DNA from: Aureococcus anophagefferens
Lineage: Eukaryota; Sar; Pelagophyceae; Pelagomonadales; Pelagomonadaceae
Direction: 5' to 3'
NCBI RefSeq assembly: GCF_000186865.1
Contig: NW_008705568.1
Location: 1,525,506-1,589,505 of the forward strand
DNA length: 64,000 nt
Positions 19,521-29,250 of this stretch are shown here, piece by piece. The first letter of the stretch is position 1; the number at the start of each line of letters is the position of its first letter. The position numbers and the translations under genes were made by a program. Below the pieces are notes generated by a model. It worked only from the letters and a program-made list of their open reading frames with translations, ran no database searches and had not been told where the DNA came from.

Positions 19521-20312
19521 ATGGTTCGCTCGACCATTCTGACGGCTCTCCTCGCGTGCAATGCGCACGCCTTCGTCGCGCCGCGCCGCGCATCGACGCA
19601 GCTCAATGCGCACGCCTTCGTCGCGCCGCGCCGCGCATCGACACAGCTCGCGCCGTCGCGCCGCGCCGATCGTCGCGCGCCGACGATGGCCGCGCGCGTG
19701 CCCTGGCGCACGGTCTTCCTCGCGGAGTACGGCGGCCCCATCGCCATCTTCCCCGCGGTCGCGGCCGCCGCGAGCCCCGCGCCGAGTCGGGCGCTGGACC
19801 TCGCGACGGGCCTCTGGACGCTCCACTTCGCGAAGCGGTTCCTCGAGACGCTGTTCGTCCACTCCTTCTCCAAGGCGACGATGCCGCTCTCGAACCTCTT
19901 CAAGAACTGCGGCTACTACTACTCCGCGGCGGCGCTCGTCGCCTGGGACGTCGCGCGCCGCGGCGACGTCGCCGTGTGGCGGCCCGCCGTCGCCGCGTTC
20001 TTCCTCTTCGAGGCGCTCAACGCCTACACGCACCTGCACCTCGCGGGCCTCCGGGCCGACGGGTCGCGCGAGGCGAAGATCCCCACGGCCTGGCCGTTCC
20101 GGTACGTGTGCTCGCCGAACTACACCTTCGAGATCCTCGCGTGGGCGTCGTTCGCGGCCGCGTTCTCCTCGCCCGGCGCCGCGGCCTTCGCGGCCGTCGG
20201 CGCGGCGCAGATGGCCGTCTGGAGCCGGGGCAAGCTCAAGCGCTACCGCCGCAAGTTCTACCAGGAGGACGCCTTCACGGCGACGAAGGCGCTCATCCCC
20301 TTCGTCTTTTAA
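19521..20312 (+). CDS. Steroid-5-alpha-reductase/enoyl-CoA-reductase-type membrane protein with plastid-like leader
   Basis: A 263-residue protein. The C-terminal half matches the TECR/steroid reductase family: LHFAKRFLETLFVHSFSKAT, NCGYYY, AWPFRYVCSPNYTFEILAW and a basic end KLKRYRRKFY. Several hydrophobic segments indicate an integral membrane enzyme. Family members reduce enoyl-CoA or enone double bonds with NADPH. The leader is unusual: signal-peptide-like (TILTALLACNAHA), then FVAPRR, resembling the AxAFxP plastid cleavage motif, and it is duplicated in tandem. The start at 19521 is the first ATG of this leader. Plastid targeting is inferred; ER location is the alternative. Confidence 0.75.
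   Translation: MVRSTILTALLACNAHAFVAPRRASTQLNAHAFVAPRRASTQLAPSRRADRRAPTMAARVPWRTVFLAEYGGPIAIFPAVAAAASPAPSRALDLATGLWTLHFAKRFLETLFVHSFSKATMPLSNLFKNCGYYYSAAALVAWDVARRGDVAVWRPAVAAFFLFEALNAYTHLHLAGLRADGSREAKIPTAWPFRYVCSPNYTFEILAWASFAAAFSSPGAAAFAAVGAAQMAVWSRGKLKRYRRKFYQEDAFTATKALIPFVF
19560..19649 (+). repeat. 45-bp tandem duplication in a targeting leader
   Basis: Units 19560-19604 and 19605-19649 differ by one base and each encode NAHAFVAPRRASTQL. The duplication doubles the putative plastid-cleavage motif of the reductase-like protein. Confidence 0.95.
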
Positions 20313-20409
20313 GTCCTCACGTTGAAGTTCAATGTCGGTTCAAACGACACAACCGCCGCGCTAATTATGGATCGCGCCGTAAACCTTGCCTAAGTTCCCG
20401 CGCTCGACC

Positions 20410-23020
20410 ATGGCCGCCTCGAAGAACCTCGCGCCGCCCGCGGCGCCGCGCCACTTCTTCGGCGTCGACATGAACGGCGACGACGTCCTGGCGCCCGTCG
20501 CGTCCGTGTCGAGCCTCTGCGGCACGTTGTGGACCATGCGCGCCGCCGCGCCGCCGCGCGGCGCGTCGCGCGTGCGTCCATCGTCGCTCCGTAGGTACAA
20601 GCTCTACACGGAGCTCGACGCGGCCTGGCAGCTCTCCGGCAACGTGAGCAGCCACTGGAGCGACGTCCAGGGCTTCGCGCTCTACGTCGCCGTGAGCGTG
20701 CCCGCGGGCTTCGTCTGCGGCCTCAGCGGCGCGGGCAACCAGCCGCGGGCGCCGCGGTCCTGGCGCCTGGCGTCCCTGGCCGCGGCCGGCGGCGGCGCCG
20801 CCTACGGCGCGCAGGACGTGGTCCGCATCCTGCGGCACCCGCGCATGAGCCTCGAGGAGCGGCTGCTGGCGCTGCCCTGGGCCGAATTCAAATCTTCAAC
20901 TCGACTTCAATATGGGCGTACGCGACAGTTTCGACGCAACTTCTTCGGCTGTGCTTCGAAAACTCGACGAGAGCAATCGATTCGTCCAAAAATCAGCCGA
21001 ATCGACTTCGATTTGACCGAGATAGAGAGGTTTGAAGTTTTTGCTGGACGGGGCGTTCCACTGGTTGATTTGCACACAGGCGCTGCCGTTCGCCGTCGTG
21101 GGTTTGGCGTCGTGGGGCGCGGCCGTCGCGGCGCTCGCGGCGCTCGCGGCGCGCGACCCGGAGGAGGCGACGGCCTACGAGCGCGCGCGGGACGCGCAGC
21201 GCGTCGCCCACGTGCGGCGCGCGCTCCGGCCGCGGCCGCGGCCGCCGGCGGCCGCCGCGCGGGTCCGGCGGCTCCGGCTCCACCCAGGTTATACGCTCGA
21301 GCGCGACGACCGCGGCGACCTCGTCCTGTCGTCGGCGACGGGCCACTTCCCGGCGCGGCTCGGCGACGTCTTCCACGACCTGTCGCCCGAAGCCGCGGAA
21401 GGCGCGGCGACGCCGGAGCCGTTCGCCGCGTCCGCGGCGAAGCAGGTCAAGGCCTTGGTCGCGAGGCTCGCGGGCGCGTTGCGGGGCGCCGTCGCGGGCC
21501 GCGCGGCGCCCAAGGTCGCGCCGGAGAGCGACGCGGGCTGGGCCGGCGCCGCGGAGGCGGGCCTCGAGGAGCTCAAGCGCAAGCTGCTGCGGTCGCGGCC
21601 GCCCGCGCTCGTCGTCGCCGTCTACCTGACGGCGTTCGTCGCCGTCATCCTCACCGTCTACTTCATCCACACGGGCGTCGTCCCATCGTCCTACTGGGGC
21701 ACCGTCGACGACGTCAAGGAAGTGAAGCACGAGATCCACGACCAGAAGCGCCAGCTCGAGACGTACCGCGCGCTGCTGTCGGCCGCGCTCGACGCGATCA
21801 ACGCGACGTCGACCGCGCTCGGCGTCGCGGGCAACGAAACGCTGGCGTCCCGCGTCGCCGCGGAGCGGGACGCGGTCGTCGCGGCCTACGCGCCGCCCGG
21901 GGCGACGTGCGGCGACGGCGCCGGCGCGAACGCGTCCGCGGCGGCCGCGGCGTTCGCGCTGTCGTGCGTCCTCGGCGCGCTCGACCCCGCGCTCTCCCAG
22001 CTCGGCGGGGGCGCCTTCTCGACGAATTCGGGCCTCGTCTCCTACGGCACGCTCGACGCCATCGACGACGACATCGCCGCGTGCGACGACATCTGGAAGG
22101 CGTGCGACGGATTGGTCGCGGACATGAACGAGCTCGGCTGGGCCGCGGAGTACGCGTGGGTCGTCGGCTGCTGGTTCGCGTTCTGCTGGACCTTCCCCTG
22201 CATCTTCTACGTGCTCCGCCAGTGGGACGAGGGCCTCGACGCGCTCCAGAGCGGCGACGCCGCGCGGAGCGCCAAGTACGCGCGGTCCTCCATCTCCGCC
22301 GCGCCGTCGCTGCTGGGCAACGTGATCTCGGCCTGGGCCTGGGTCTGGCTCATCCTGGCGCTCCTCGGCTTCGTCGTCGCCGTGAACCTCACCTACCCGC
22401 CGCTCCTGAACTACTGGCTCACGTGGCAGTGGTGGCTCTACTCCATCGTCATCACGACGACGATCAAGTCCGCGATCGTCACACCCTACCTCTACAAGAA
22501 GCGGGCGACGGACGGCGCCGTCGTCCTGGACCGGGGCCTCTACACGCTCTGCTTCGCGGGCTGGCTCGTCTACGGCGTCATCACGGGCACCTGGGGCGCG
22601 TTCATGCGGCTCTGCTACTTTATTATCTGGTCGCTCCAGGCCGTCTTCCTCTTCGACTCGAGCTTGTTGCCCGAGGAGCTGCGGTCCCTCGACTCGGGCT
22701 ACGGCGCCTTCTGCGGCATGCTCTGGGCGCACCACCGCCACTCGAACCCGCACGTCCTCGTCGCGTGCCGCGCGCTCCGCGACACGTCCGACGACCCGCC
22801 CGCGCGGCGCCGCGCGCGGAACCGCTTCGGCCTCGCGCTCACGCTCCTGCGGAACCCGGGCCTCGCGAAGCACCGGCGCCCGGGCGGCAGGCCGCGGCTG
22901 CCCGCGGACGACGACGCCGCGGCGGCGCCCGCGGCGGAGGAGCCCGCGCCGCGCGACGGCGCGGCCGAGCTCCCGCCGCTGCGGCTCTCGCCGAGAGACG
23001 CGGGGAGCGTCGCGACTTAA
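20410..23020 (+). CDS. STRA6-like multi-pass membrane protein
   Basis: Exons 20410..20868 and 21080..23020 give 799 residues. Several hydrophobic segments are visible, for example VVAVYLTAFVAVILTVYFI, WVVGCWFAFCWTFPCIFYVL, WVWLILALLGFVVAVNL and LCFAGWLVYGVITG. Between the first two lies a predicted extracellular region with Asn glycosylation sites and paired Cys. The C-terminal block (LDSGYGAFCGMLWAHHRHSN) and the following RRRARNRFGLALTLLRNPGL resemble the conserved end of STRA6 retinol-receptor family proteins. That assignment is by pattern only; the transported or bound ligand is unknown. The intron is introner A6, in phase 0. Confidence 0.6.
20877..21079 (+). mobile_element. Introner A6 (type A, 203 bp) in the STRA6-like gene
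   Basis: The left end is decayed (CTGGGCCGAATTCAA) and the right end is TTGATTTGCACACAG. The TSD GCGCTGCC is at 20869-20876 and 21080-21087. The intron is 20869..21079 with a GC donor, restoring EERLL-ALPFAVV. The element is in sense orientation. Confidence 0.93.
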
Positions 23021-23113
23021 GGGTCCCGAGTCGTCGGCTGTGCGCTCGCCGCTGCGGCAGCCGCGACTCACAGAAGAACGGACGTCTCTTCGTGCTCCGG
23101 CTTGTGTCGCGAG

Positions 23114-24090
23114 TCAGCGATTAAACACGTTGCTCGCCTTGACCTGCTCCCCGGCGACGGACGCGCGCGCCTCGTCGTTCCCGACGAAGTAGTCCGGGTA
23201 CTGCTTCGCGTCGATGGCGCCGATGGTCCACCCCTTGGCGCGGAGCGCGGCGGCGATGGCGTTGAGGCGGATCGCGTTGACGCCGACGTCCAGCACGCCG
23301 TAGCGCGCGCTCGACCGCACGAGGACGCCGGAGCCGGACGGCGCGAGCGCGAACTCGACGTCGTCGAGCCAGCCGGCCTTGAGGCTCTCGAACTGCGCGT
23401 ACACGTAGTCGTCGCGCGCCGCGAAGATCTTGAAGCCGCCGCCGTCGACGCCGTTCTGCCCCGGCTCGTAGGCCCGGACGACGGCGGCGACGGTCCGGAG
23501 CGGCGTCGCGTCGCCGGCCGCGGGGACCCAGGGCCGGAGCAGGCCGTCGACGCCCTTGACGAGGCGCGACTCCAGGGTGGCGTCGCCCGTCGTGCTGAAG
23601 CAGTGCGGCTTGCCGTCGCACTCCTTGAGGCCGACCTGGGCAGCAAAAGGGTGCGAAATTCCCAACTTCAAAGGCTCCTATCTCGGTCGGTTTCCACTCG
23701 TTTCGGCTGATTTTTGGACGAGCGATCATCTCTCGGAGCGTTCTCGAAGCGTGGGTGCTGTTTCCGAAACGCGCGCGCGCGGAACACTCACGTTGAAGCG
23801 ACGTTGAATCATCCTCTTCCTGCCCTGAGGCCGACGACGGTCACCGGGTCGCCCTCGTCGTCGAGGACCTGCCGCCTCCGCACGCCGAGGTCCTTGGGCT
23901 CCGGGCCCTTGCGCTTCGTGCGGTCCGCGTACTTGGCGCTCTCGGGGATCGCGTTCTCGAAGGCGCCGCAGCGCGCGCCGACGAGCGCCGCCGGCCCGGC
24001 GACCGCGCGCCGCAGCGCGCGCCGCCGCGCGACGTCGAGGGCGCGCGCGACGTGCGCGAGGAGCAGCAGCGCGACGCCGCGGCGCAGCAT
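23114..24090 (-). CDS. DUF1499-family protein with N-terminal leader
   Basis: Exons 24090..23836 and 23635..23114 give 258 residues. The signature DGKPHCFSTTGD, then SAPS-like spacing and the end region WTIGAIDAKQYPDYF, point to DUF1499, a family common in bacteria, plants and algae and often plastid- or membrane-associated. Its function is unknown. The leader MLRRGVALLLLAHVARALDV is hydrophobic and basic, fitting secretion or plastid import. ATG at 24090 begins that leader. Introner B2 separates the leader exon from the domain exon in phase 0. Confidence 0.75.
23636..23827 (-). mobile_element. Introner B2 (type B, 192 bp) in the DUF1499 gene
   Basis: The ends are CTGGGCAGCAAAAG and the inverse of CAGGGCAGGAAGAG. 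The TSD AGGCCGAC is at 23628-23635 and 23828-23835, which is GTCGGCCT in host sense, giving a GT donor. The intron is 23636..23835. The element is sense to its host. Confidence 0.94.
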
Positions 24091-24319
24091 GTTTGCCGTG
24101 TGTTGCAACAATTGGACGGCGCGGTCGACGGCTCGTGACGGCTCGACGACGGCGCGAGCGTGAGCAGGTTCACTTCGATGCCTCGTCGTTCAATACGATT
24201 CAACATCAGTTCAACGAGGGAGCCAAATTGAACTTTCGTAAAGCGCGCTGCCCGAGCGCGCGCTGGTCGCAACCGGGACGACGCGCCGCCTCGCCGGCGG
24301 CGCGGCCCGTCTCGCGGCC

Positions 24320-26225
24320 ATGCAGTCCATGCTCGCCCACGTCAAGGAGCGCACGCGCCTCGACAACTTGGACACGCAGGTGCTGATGCAGCCGTCCCAG
24401 TTCGGGCGGCGCGACGGGTCGAACCTGCACGTGGCGCTGCTCGGGCGGCCCAACGCGGGCACGTCGACGCTCTTCAACGCGCTCGCCGGGCGGCGCACGT
24501 CCGCGAGCCCCTTCCTCGGCGAGACGCGGCGCGTGAACCGCGGCCGCTCGGAACATCGGACGCCCGAGTTCGAGTGGCTCTGCCAGCTCTACATGCCGGC
24601 GACAGGGCAGGACAAGGGTGATTCAACGTCGCTTCAACGTGAGTGTTCCGCGGGCGCGCGTTCTGGAAAAAGCATCCACGCTTCGAGACCGTTCCGAGAG
24701 ATGATCGCTCGTCCAAAAATCAGCCGAAACGAGTGGAAAACGGCCGAGAGAGGAGCCTTTGAAGTTGGGAATTTCGCACTCTTGTCCTGCCCAGGCCGAC
24801 GAGCGCGCGGCCCGTGACCTACGCGCTGAGCGACTGCCCGTCCCACGCCATGGCGCGCCTGCGCTGCCCCCGCGAGGAGGCGCTCTGCGAGGCCGACGGC
24901 GCGAAGGTCTCGGACGAGCCGACGATGGACCCGCACGAGGCGATTTTGGAGCTCTGCCCCGGCGCGGCGGGCGCCGACGTCGTCATGGTCGTGCTCCGGG
25001 CCTTCGAGGGCGACGAGGTCACGCACCAGGCGACGACGGTGGACCCGGCGCGCGACCTCCTCTACGTCGCGAACGCGTGCCGGCTCCACGACGTCTGGAA
25101 GCTCAAGCGGCGCATCCAGGTGCTCCGGGACACGCGCGCGGGCGAGTGGGTCGTCTGCGAGAAGGAGGCGCTGCTCCGCGCGCAGCACTTCCTCACGCAG
25201 CCCGACGCGGGCGGCCGCGGCCCGTTCCACGCGCTCCGCCAGGGCACGTGGAGCGACAACGAGGTCGCGTGGCTCGAGGATTTGGGGCTGCTCACGGACA
25301 AGGCCTGGGTCGTCGCCATCAACGTCGACTGCCGGCCCTGGCTCCGCAAAGCCGTGCCCGCGGACCTCGTCAAGCCCGTCGAGGCCAGGGCAGGAAAAGG
25401 GTGATTCAACGTCGCTTCAACGTGAGTGTTCCGCGCGCGCGCGTTTCGGAAACAGCACCCACGCTTCGAGAGCGCTCCGAGAGATGATCGCTCGTCCAAA
25501 AATCAGCCGAAACGAGCGGAAAACGACCGAGAGAGGAGCCTTTGAAGTTGGGAATTTCGCACCCTTTTCCTGCCCAGGTCGAGGCGCGCGCGACGAAGCT
25601 CGGCATCAACCCGCGGTACTGCGTCGTCTACAGCGGCGCCTTCGAGAAGCGGCTGCAGATCCTGCGGGAGACGCCGACGCCGCCGCCGGTCGAGGAGCAC
25701 ATGCGCGCGCGGCCGCCGCTCGAGGCCTATTTGGACGCGAACGTCGACCACGCGTCCGCGGCGCCGGCGCTCCTCGGCGCGCCCCTCGACGCGCTCCAGC
25801 TCATCCTGCTCTTCACGTGCTCGCCGGACGAGGTCCGCGCCTGGTTCGTGCGCGACGGCACGACGGTCATCGGCTTCTGCGGGGGCGTGCACGAGGTCAT
25901 GCGGCGCAACTTCGAGGTCGCGGAGATCTGCGACTACGCCGACTACGTCGCCTGCGGCTCCGAGGAGCAGGTCCGGCGCAAGGGCAAGGTGCGCCGCCTC
26001 GGCGCCGACGTCGTCCTCGAGCACCACCAGGTCATCTTCGTCAAGTTCAAGATCCCCCGCGAGTCCGAGGCCGCCGACGGCCGCGTCGCGTGGAACTCGG
26101 ACGGCCGCCTCTCGACGCGCGAGATGGACAAGAAGGCCCAGCAGGACATGGCCGTCCAGGAGGAGGCGCGCAAGCAGCTCGACGAGGAGACGGACCACCA
26201 CGTCCGCACGGGGCTCCGGTTCTAA
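24320..26225 (+). CDS. OLA1/YchF-family protein with degenerate GTPase motifs
   Basis: Exons 24320..24594, 24795..25377 and 25578..26225 give 501 residues. The layout is OLA1/YchF: N-terminal G domain, helical insert, and C-terminal TGS domain (FTCSPDEVRAWFVRDGTTV ... DVVLEHHQVIFVKFK). AFEGDEVTH followed by VDPARDL is diagnostic of the family. The P-loop reads GRPNAGTST (residues 42-50), with Thr where the phosphate-binding Lys should be. The G3 motif is replaced by LSDCPSHA. It is therefore probably a pseudo-GTPase. Two type B introners, 583 bp of coding sequence apart, make both introns. The start at 24320 is the first ATG; 24329 is possible. Confidence 0.85.
24603..24794 (+). mobile_element. 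Introner B3 (type B, 192 bp), OLA1-like intron 1
   Basis: The TIR is CAGGGCAGGACAAG at the left, with its inverse CTTGTCCTGCCCAG at the right. The TSD is GCCGGCGA (24595-24602) and GCCGACGA (24795-24802), with one mismatch. The intron is 24595..24794 with a GC donor, restoring LYMPTSARPV. The element is in sense orientation. Confidence 0.93.
25386..25577 (+). mobile_element. Introner B4 (type B, 192 bp), OLA1-like intron 2
   Basis: The TIR is CAGGGCAGGAAAAG with a perfect inverse. The TSD GTCGAGGC is at 25378-25385 and 25578-25585. The intron is 25378..25577 with a GT donor, restoring VKP-VEARATKLG. It is very similar to B3 in the same gene. Confidence 0.95.
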
Positions 26226-26306
26226 CTGTCGAGGGCGCGGCGCCGGGGCCTCCTTAGACGGACCTAGTAGTAACTTAGAGCCGGCCCGCAAGATCGCGGC
26301 ACATGG

Positions 26307-26507
26307 TCAGGCGCGTTTATCAGTGATCGCCATGAACAATATGAAGCCGAAGAATGCCAAAACGGGGGCTAAAGCGAGCGCGAGATCAGCGCGGGCCGCT
26401 GCAGCGCGCACCTGTTTCCCCTGGCGCTTCTTCTCGTAACGCAGCAACTCGCGCGCTTTGATCGTGCCTTTTTTTCGTCCCTTAATTTCGCCCGTAGGTC
26501 TCTTCAT
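26307..26507 (-). CDS. Small tail-anchored membrane protein candidate
   Basis: A 66-residue frame: a strongly basic N-terminal half (MKRPTGEIKGRKKGTIKARE) is followed by one hydrophobic segment (LALALAPVLAFFGFILFMAI) and TDKRA. The layout of a basic cytosolic domain plus a single C-terminal membrane span is coherent. The local GC content is lower than in neighbouring genes. No family is recognised. It lies between the OLA1-like gene and the sulfotransferase. Confidence 0.5.
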   Translation of the reverse strand: MKRPTGEIKGRKKGTIKARELLRYEKKRQGKQVRAAAARADLALALAPVLAFFGFILFMAITDKRA

Positions 26508-26554
26508 ACCAAACTTCCCCGTCGCTTCAGTGTCGACGGCGTGACCGCTAGTTA

Positions 26555-27559
26555 TTACTCGCGGCGCCGCCCCCTCGCGGCGCGGACCACGGCGAGCTGA
26601 GCGTCGAGCTGTCTATTCGCGACGTCGTAGAGGAGACCGTCGAGCGCGTTGAGGCGCATGATCTCGGCCGCGTGCGCCGGCGGCGGCGGGGGGCCGTGGA
26701 GCGACGCGTTGTTCGCGTGGAGGTCGCAGGAGAGGCCCGCGAGCCAGGGGAAGTGGGCGACGAGGACCTCGACCGTCTCCTCGCAGCGCTCAAGGACGCC
26801 GACGACGCAGGATGACGCGCGCGCGAGCGCCTGGCGGAACGCCGCGGCCGCGCCCGGCGCCCAGCCGTCACCGTCGGCGTCCAAATCGTCGCCCGCCGTC
26901 AGCCCGTTGACGGCCTCGCCGCCGCCCGCGTCGCTGAGCACGCGGAGCCCCTCGTTGTTGCAGCCCTCGCCGTAGATGCTCTCGCCGAAACGCAAATAGC
27001 TCGACGCGTTCGATACGGGCAGCGCCGCGAGGTCCCAAGCGTCGCCGCGGAAGAGCTTCCCGCCGCGCTGGCGGAAGCGGTAGTTCCAGCAGGAGACGAC
27101 ACGCGACACGGGCTCCCGGAACCCCGTGTAGCAGTCGAAGGCCGGCCGCGGATGGTCTAGCGTCGGCCGGCGCGTCGCGTTGATGTACAGGCTCTGGACG
27201 ACTGTCGGCCAGCGCAGGTGGCCGCCGAGCACCGTCGCTTTACCGAGGGCGCCGATCTCCGTCGGCGCGACGAAGGTCGCGCAATCGACGCCGTCGAAGC
27301 ACGGGATCCAGCGCGCGAGCCCAGCCCTCTTCGCGGCCGCGGCGACGGCCTTTCTTACGCTCGACCCACCCGCCTTGCGCTGGTGGAAGAATACCCAGGG
27401 CCGCGACGCGCGCGGCAGGGGCGCCGCGGACCGCCAGGTCCGGATTGCGGCGCCGCGGGCGTCGAAGGACGACGCGAGGCGCTCCGCCCACTGGCGCTGG
27501 CTCTCGTTCGCGAGGTGCGCCGCGCGTGTTATGGCAGCGATCAGCAGCCACCGCAGCGC
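26555..27559 (-). CDS. Golgi-type sulfotransferase
   Basis: A 334-residue protein from ATG at 27559. It starts with a short signal anchor (ALRWLLIAAITRAA). FFHQRKAGGSSVRKAV is the 5'-phosphosulfate-binding loop of PAPS-dependent sulfotransferases, and FREPVSRVVSCWNYRFR is the 3'-phosphate-binding segment. Several Asn-x-Ser/Thr sites and Cys pairs fit a luminal catalytic domain. It should transfer sulfate from PAPS to a carbohydrate or protein; the acceptor is unknown. In-frame upstream Met codons at 27586 and 27670 are possible starts. No intron is seen. Confidence 0.78.
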   Translation of the reverse strand, partial: ALRWLLIAAITRAAHLANESQRQWAERLASSFDARGAAIRTWRSAAPLPRASRPWVFFHQRKAGGSSVRKAVAAAAKRAGLARWIPCFDGVDCATFVAPTEIGALGKATVLGGHLRWPTVVQSLYINATRRPTLDHPRPAFDCYTGFREPVSRVVSCWNYRFRQRGGKLFRGDAWDLAALPVSNASSYLRFGESIYGEGCNNEGLRVLSDAGGGEAVNGLTAGDDLDADGDGWAPGAAAAFRQALARASSCVVGVLERCEETVEVLVAHFPWLAGLSCDLHANNASLHGPPPPPAHAAEIMRLNALDGLLYDVANRQLDAQLAVVRAARGRRRE

Positions 27560-27839
27560 CATTTGTTTCACGGGGCTGATGGCCATCTTCGAGCGGTCGT
27601 GGGCGCGGAGGCTACACCCTGAGCCTGAGCGGGTCTTGGCTGGGATAAAGGTGAAGCTGTAACGCAGCACCGTTATATCTTACCTTCTTGCACAGACATT
27701 GATCGCTTCGCCGCGCATTCTCGACGGGCAGCGTTGCTCAGCGACAAGTGCGCGCCGCCGGGTTCTGAGCCAGGCGCCGCGGACACTCGGGCGAGTGCGC
27801 GCGCCGCGGCGCGACGCCCCTCGCGCCACCCGCGCCGCC

Positions 27840-29076
27840 ATGGGCGCCGGCGCGTCCGCGGCGCCGGCGGCGTTCCACGCCCACTTCGCCGACGTGCCCG
27901 ACGACGACGCCATGCTGGAGAAGTACGACATCGACATCAGCGACGCGAACCTCCTCGGCGAGGGCCAGTTCGGCCGCTGCTACCGCTGCGCCCTCCGGGA
28001 CGACCCGAGCCAGAAGTTCGCGGTCAAGGTCGTTCCCATGGTGAATTTTTCAGGGGCACCAGGTCGACAACATCAAGCGCGAGATCATCATCCTCCACGA
28101 GATCCGCGCCCACCCGAACGTGCTCCACCTCTACGACTATTTTGAAGATAAGTGCGAGCAGGTGGCCTACATCGTCACGGATCTCCTCGAGGGCGGCGAG
28201 CTCTTCGACCGGTTGCTCGACAAGGTCATCTACTCGGAGCACGACGCGCGGCAGGTCGTGCTCGTCATGCTCGAGGCCTGCTCCTGGCTCCACGGGCGCG
28301 GCCTCTGCCACCGCGACTTCAAGCCCGAGAACCTGATTTTGGCGAGCAAGGACGACGACACGACGATCCACCTCGTCGACTTCGGCCTCGCGGCGCACGT
28401 CGACGACGAGCGGGCCATGAAGTCGCAGTGCGGCACGCCCCAGTTCCTCGCGCCCGAGATCGTCGAGGGCAACCCGCCCTACGGCCCCAAGACGGACTGC
28501 TGGGCCGTGGGCGTCATCGCGTACAACCTGCTCCACGGGCTCCCGCCCTTCGACCCCTACAACGACATGGACCAGGGCGCGCTCTTCGACGACATCCGCC
28601 GAAACAACTGGAAGTTCGACCCCGTGACCTTCGACCACGTGTCGGACGAGGCCAAGGACCTCATCGCCAAGCTCATGACGAAGGACGTCGAATCGCGGCT
28701 CACCGCGGAGCAGGCGCTCCTCCACCCCTGGTTCCAGATGGGCGAGCACGCCCTCGTCGTCAAGCACCTCGACGAGACCTACCAGAACCTCAAGACCTGG
28801 AACGCGCGGCGCAAGCTCCGCCAGGTGGCCCACACGGTCCGCACGTCGATCCGAATGGAGCGCATGGCGCGCGCGCACGCCGACGCGGCGCCCGCGCCCG
28901 CGCCGGCCTGCGACGAGGCGCCGGCGCTCCCGAAGCAGCCGTCGACGCACCTCGTCGGCTCCGGCGGCGTGACGCCCTACACGACGCCCGCCGCGACGCC
29001 CGCGAACTCGCCGCCGGCGGTCGCGCGCGAGCTCGAGGCGTCGTCGAGCGCGCCCCAGTTAGAAGACCGCTCCTAG
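27840..29076 (+). CDS. CaMK-like Ser/Thr protein kinase, myristoylation start, 13-nt frame break
   Basis: The frame is 27840..28040 joined to 28054..29076 (407 residues). MGAGAS fits N-myristoylation. The glycine loop is LLGEGQFGRC (residues 38-47) and the catalytic Lys is in FAVKVV (K63). HRDFKPENL, VDFGLA and CGTPQFLAPEIV follow, then a CaMK-group C-lobe (DCWAVGVIAYNLLHGLPPF) and HPWF. The C-terminal 100 residues are Ala/Pro/Thr-rich, and no EF-hands follow. Between the catalytic Lys and helix C, 13 bases must be removed to keep the frame. The protein is short there, so a larger intron or assembly loss is possible. Confidence 0.82.
28041..28053 (+). other. 13-nt GT...TTTTTCAG insertion, candidate micro-intron
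   Basis: GTGAATTTTTCAG interrupts the kinase frame. Removing it gives VVPM-GHQVDNIKREIIIL, a sensible lead into helix C. It has a canonical GT start and a polypyrimidine-CAG end but is far shorter than normal spliceosomal introns. The alternative is the remains of a longer intron lost in assembly. Confidence 0.5.
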
Positions 29077-29209
29077 CGGGCCCCGTGCAAGTCCCTATGC
29101 GAACCGTGCCGCTCGAGGTGATCTGAGGTGCAACCTCGATCCCTAGGGCGACTCATGATCTTTCCTTAAAAACGCCGCTGCAAAGAAGAGCATGGACACG
29201 CCCTGAGGC

Positions 29210-29215
29210 TATAAA
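29210..29215 (+). promoter_or_regulatory. TATA-box candidate for the LRR gene
   Basis: TATAAA in the context GGCTATAAAACCCC, 36 bp before the ATG at 29251, in an otherwise GC-rich spacer. The distance allows a very short 5' UTR. Confidence 0.45.
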
Positions 29216-29250
29216 ACCCCGCGACGCACCAAAAAAAAGGAGCCGCCCCC

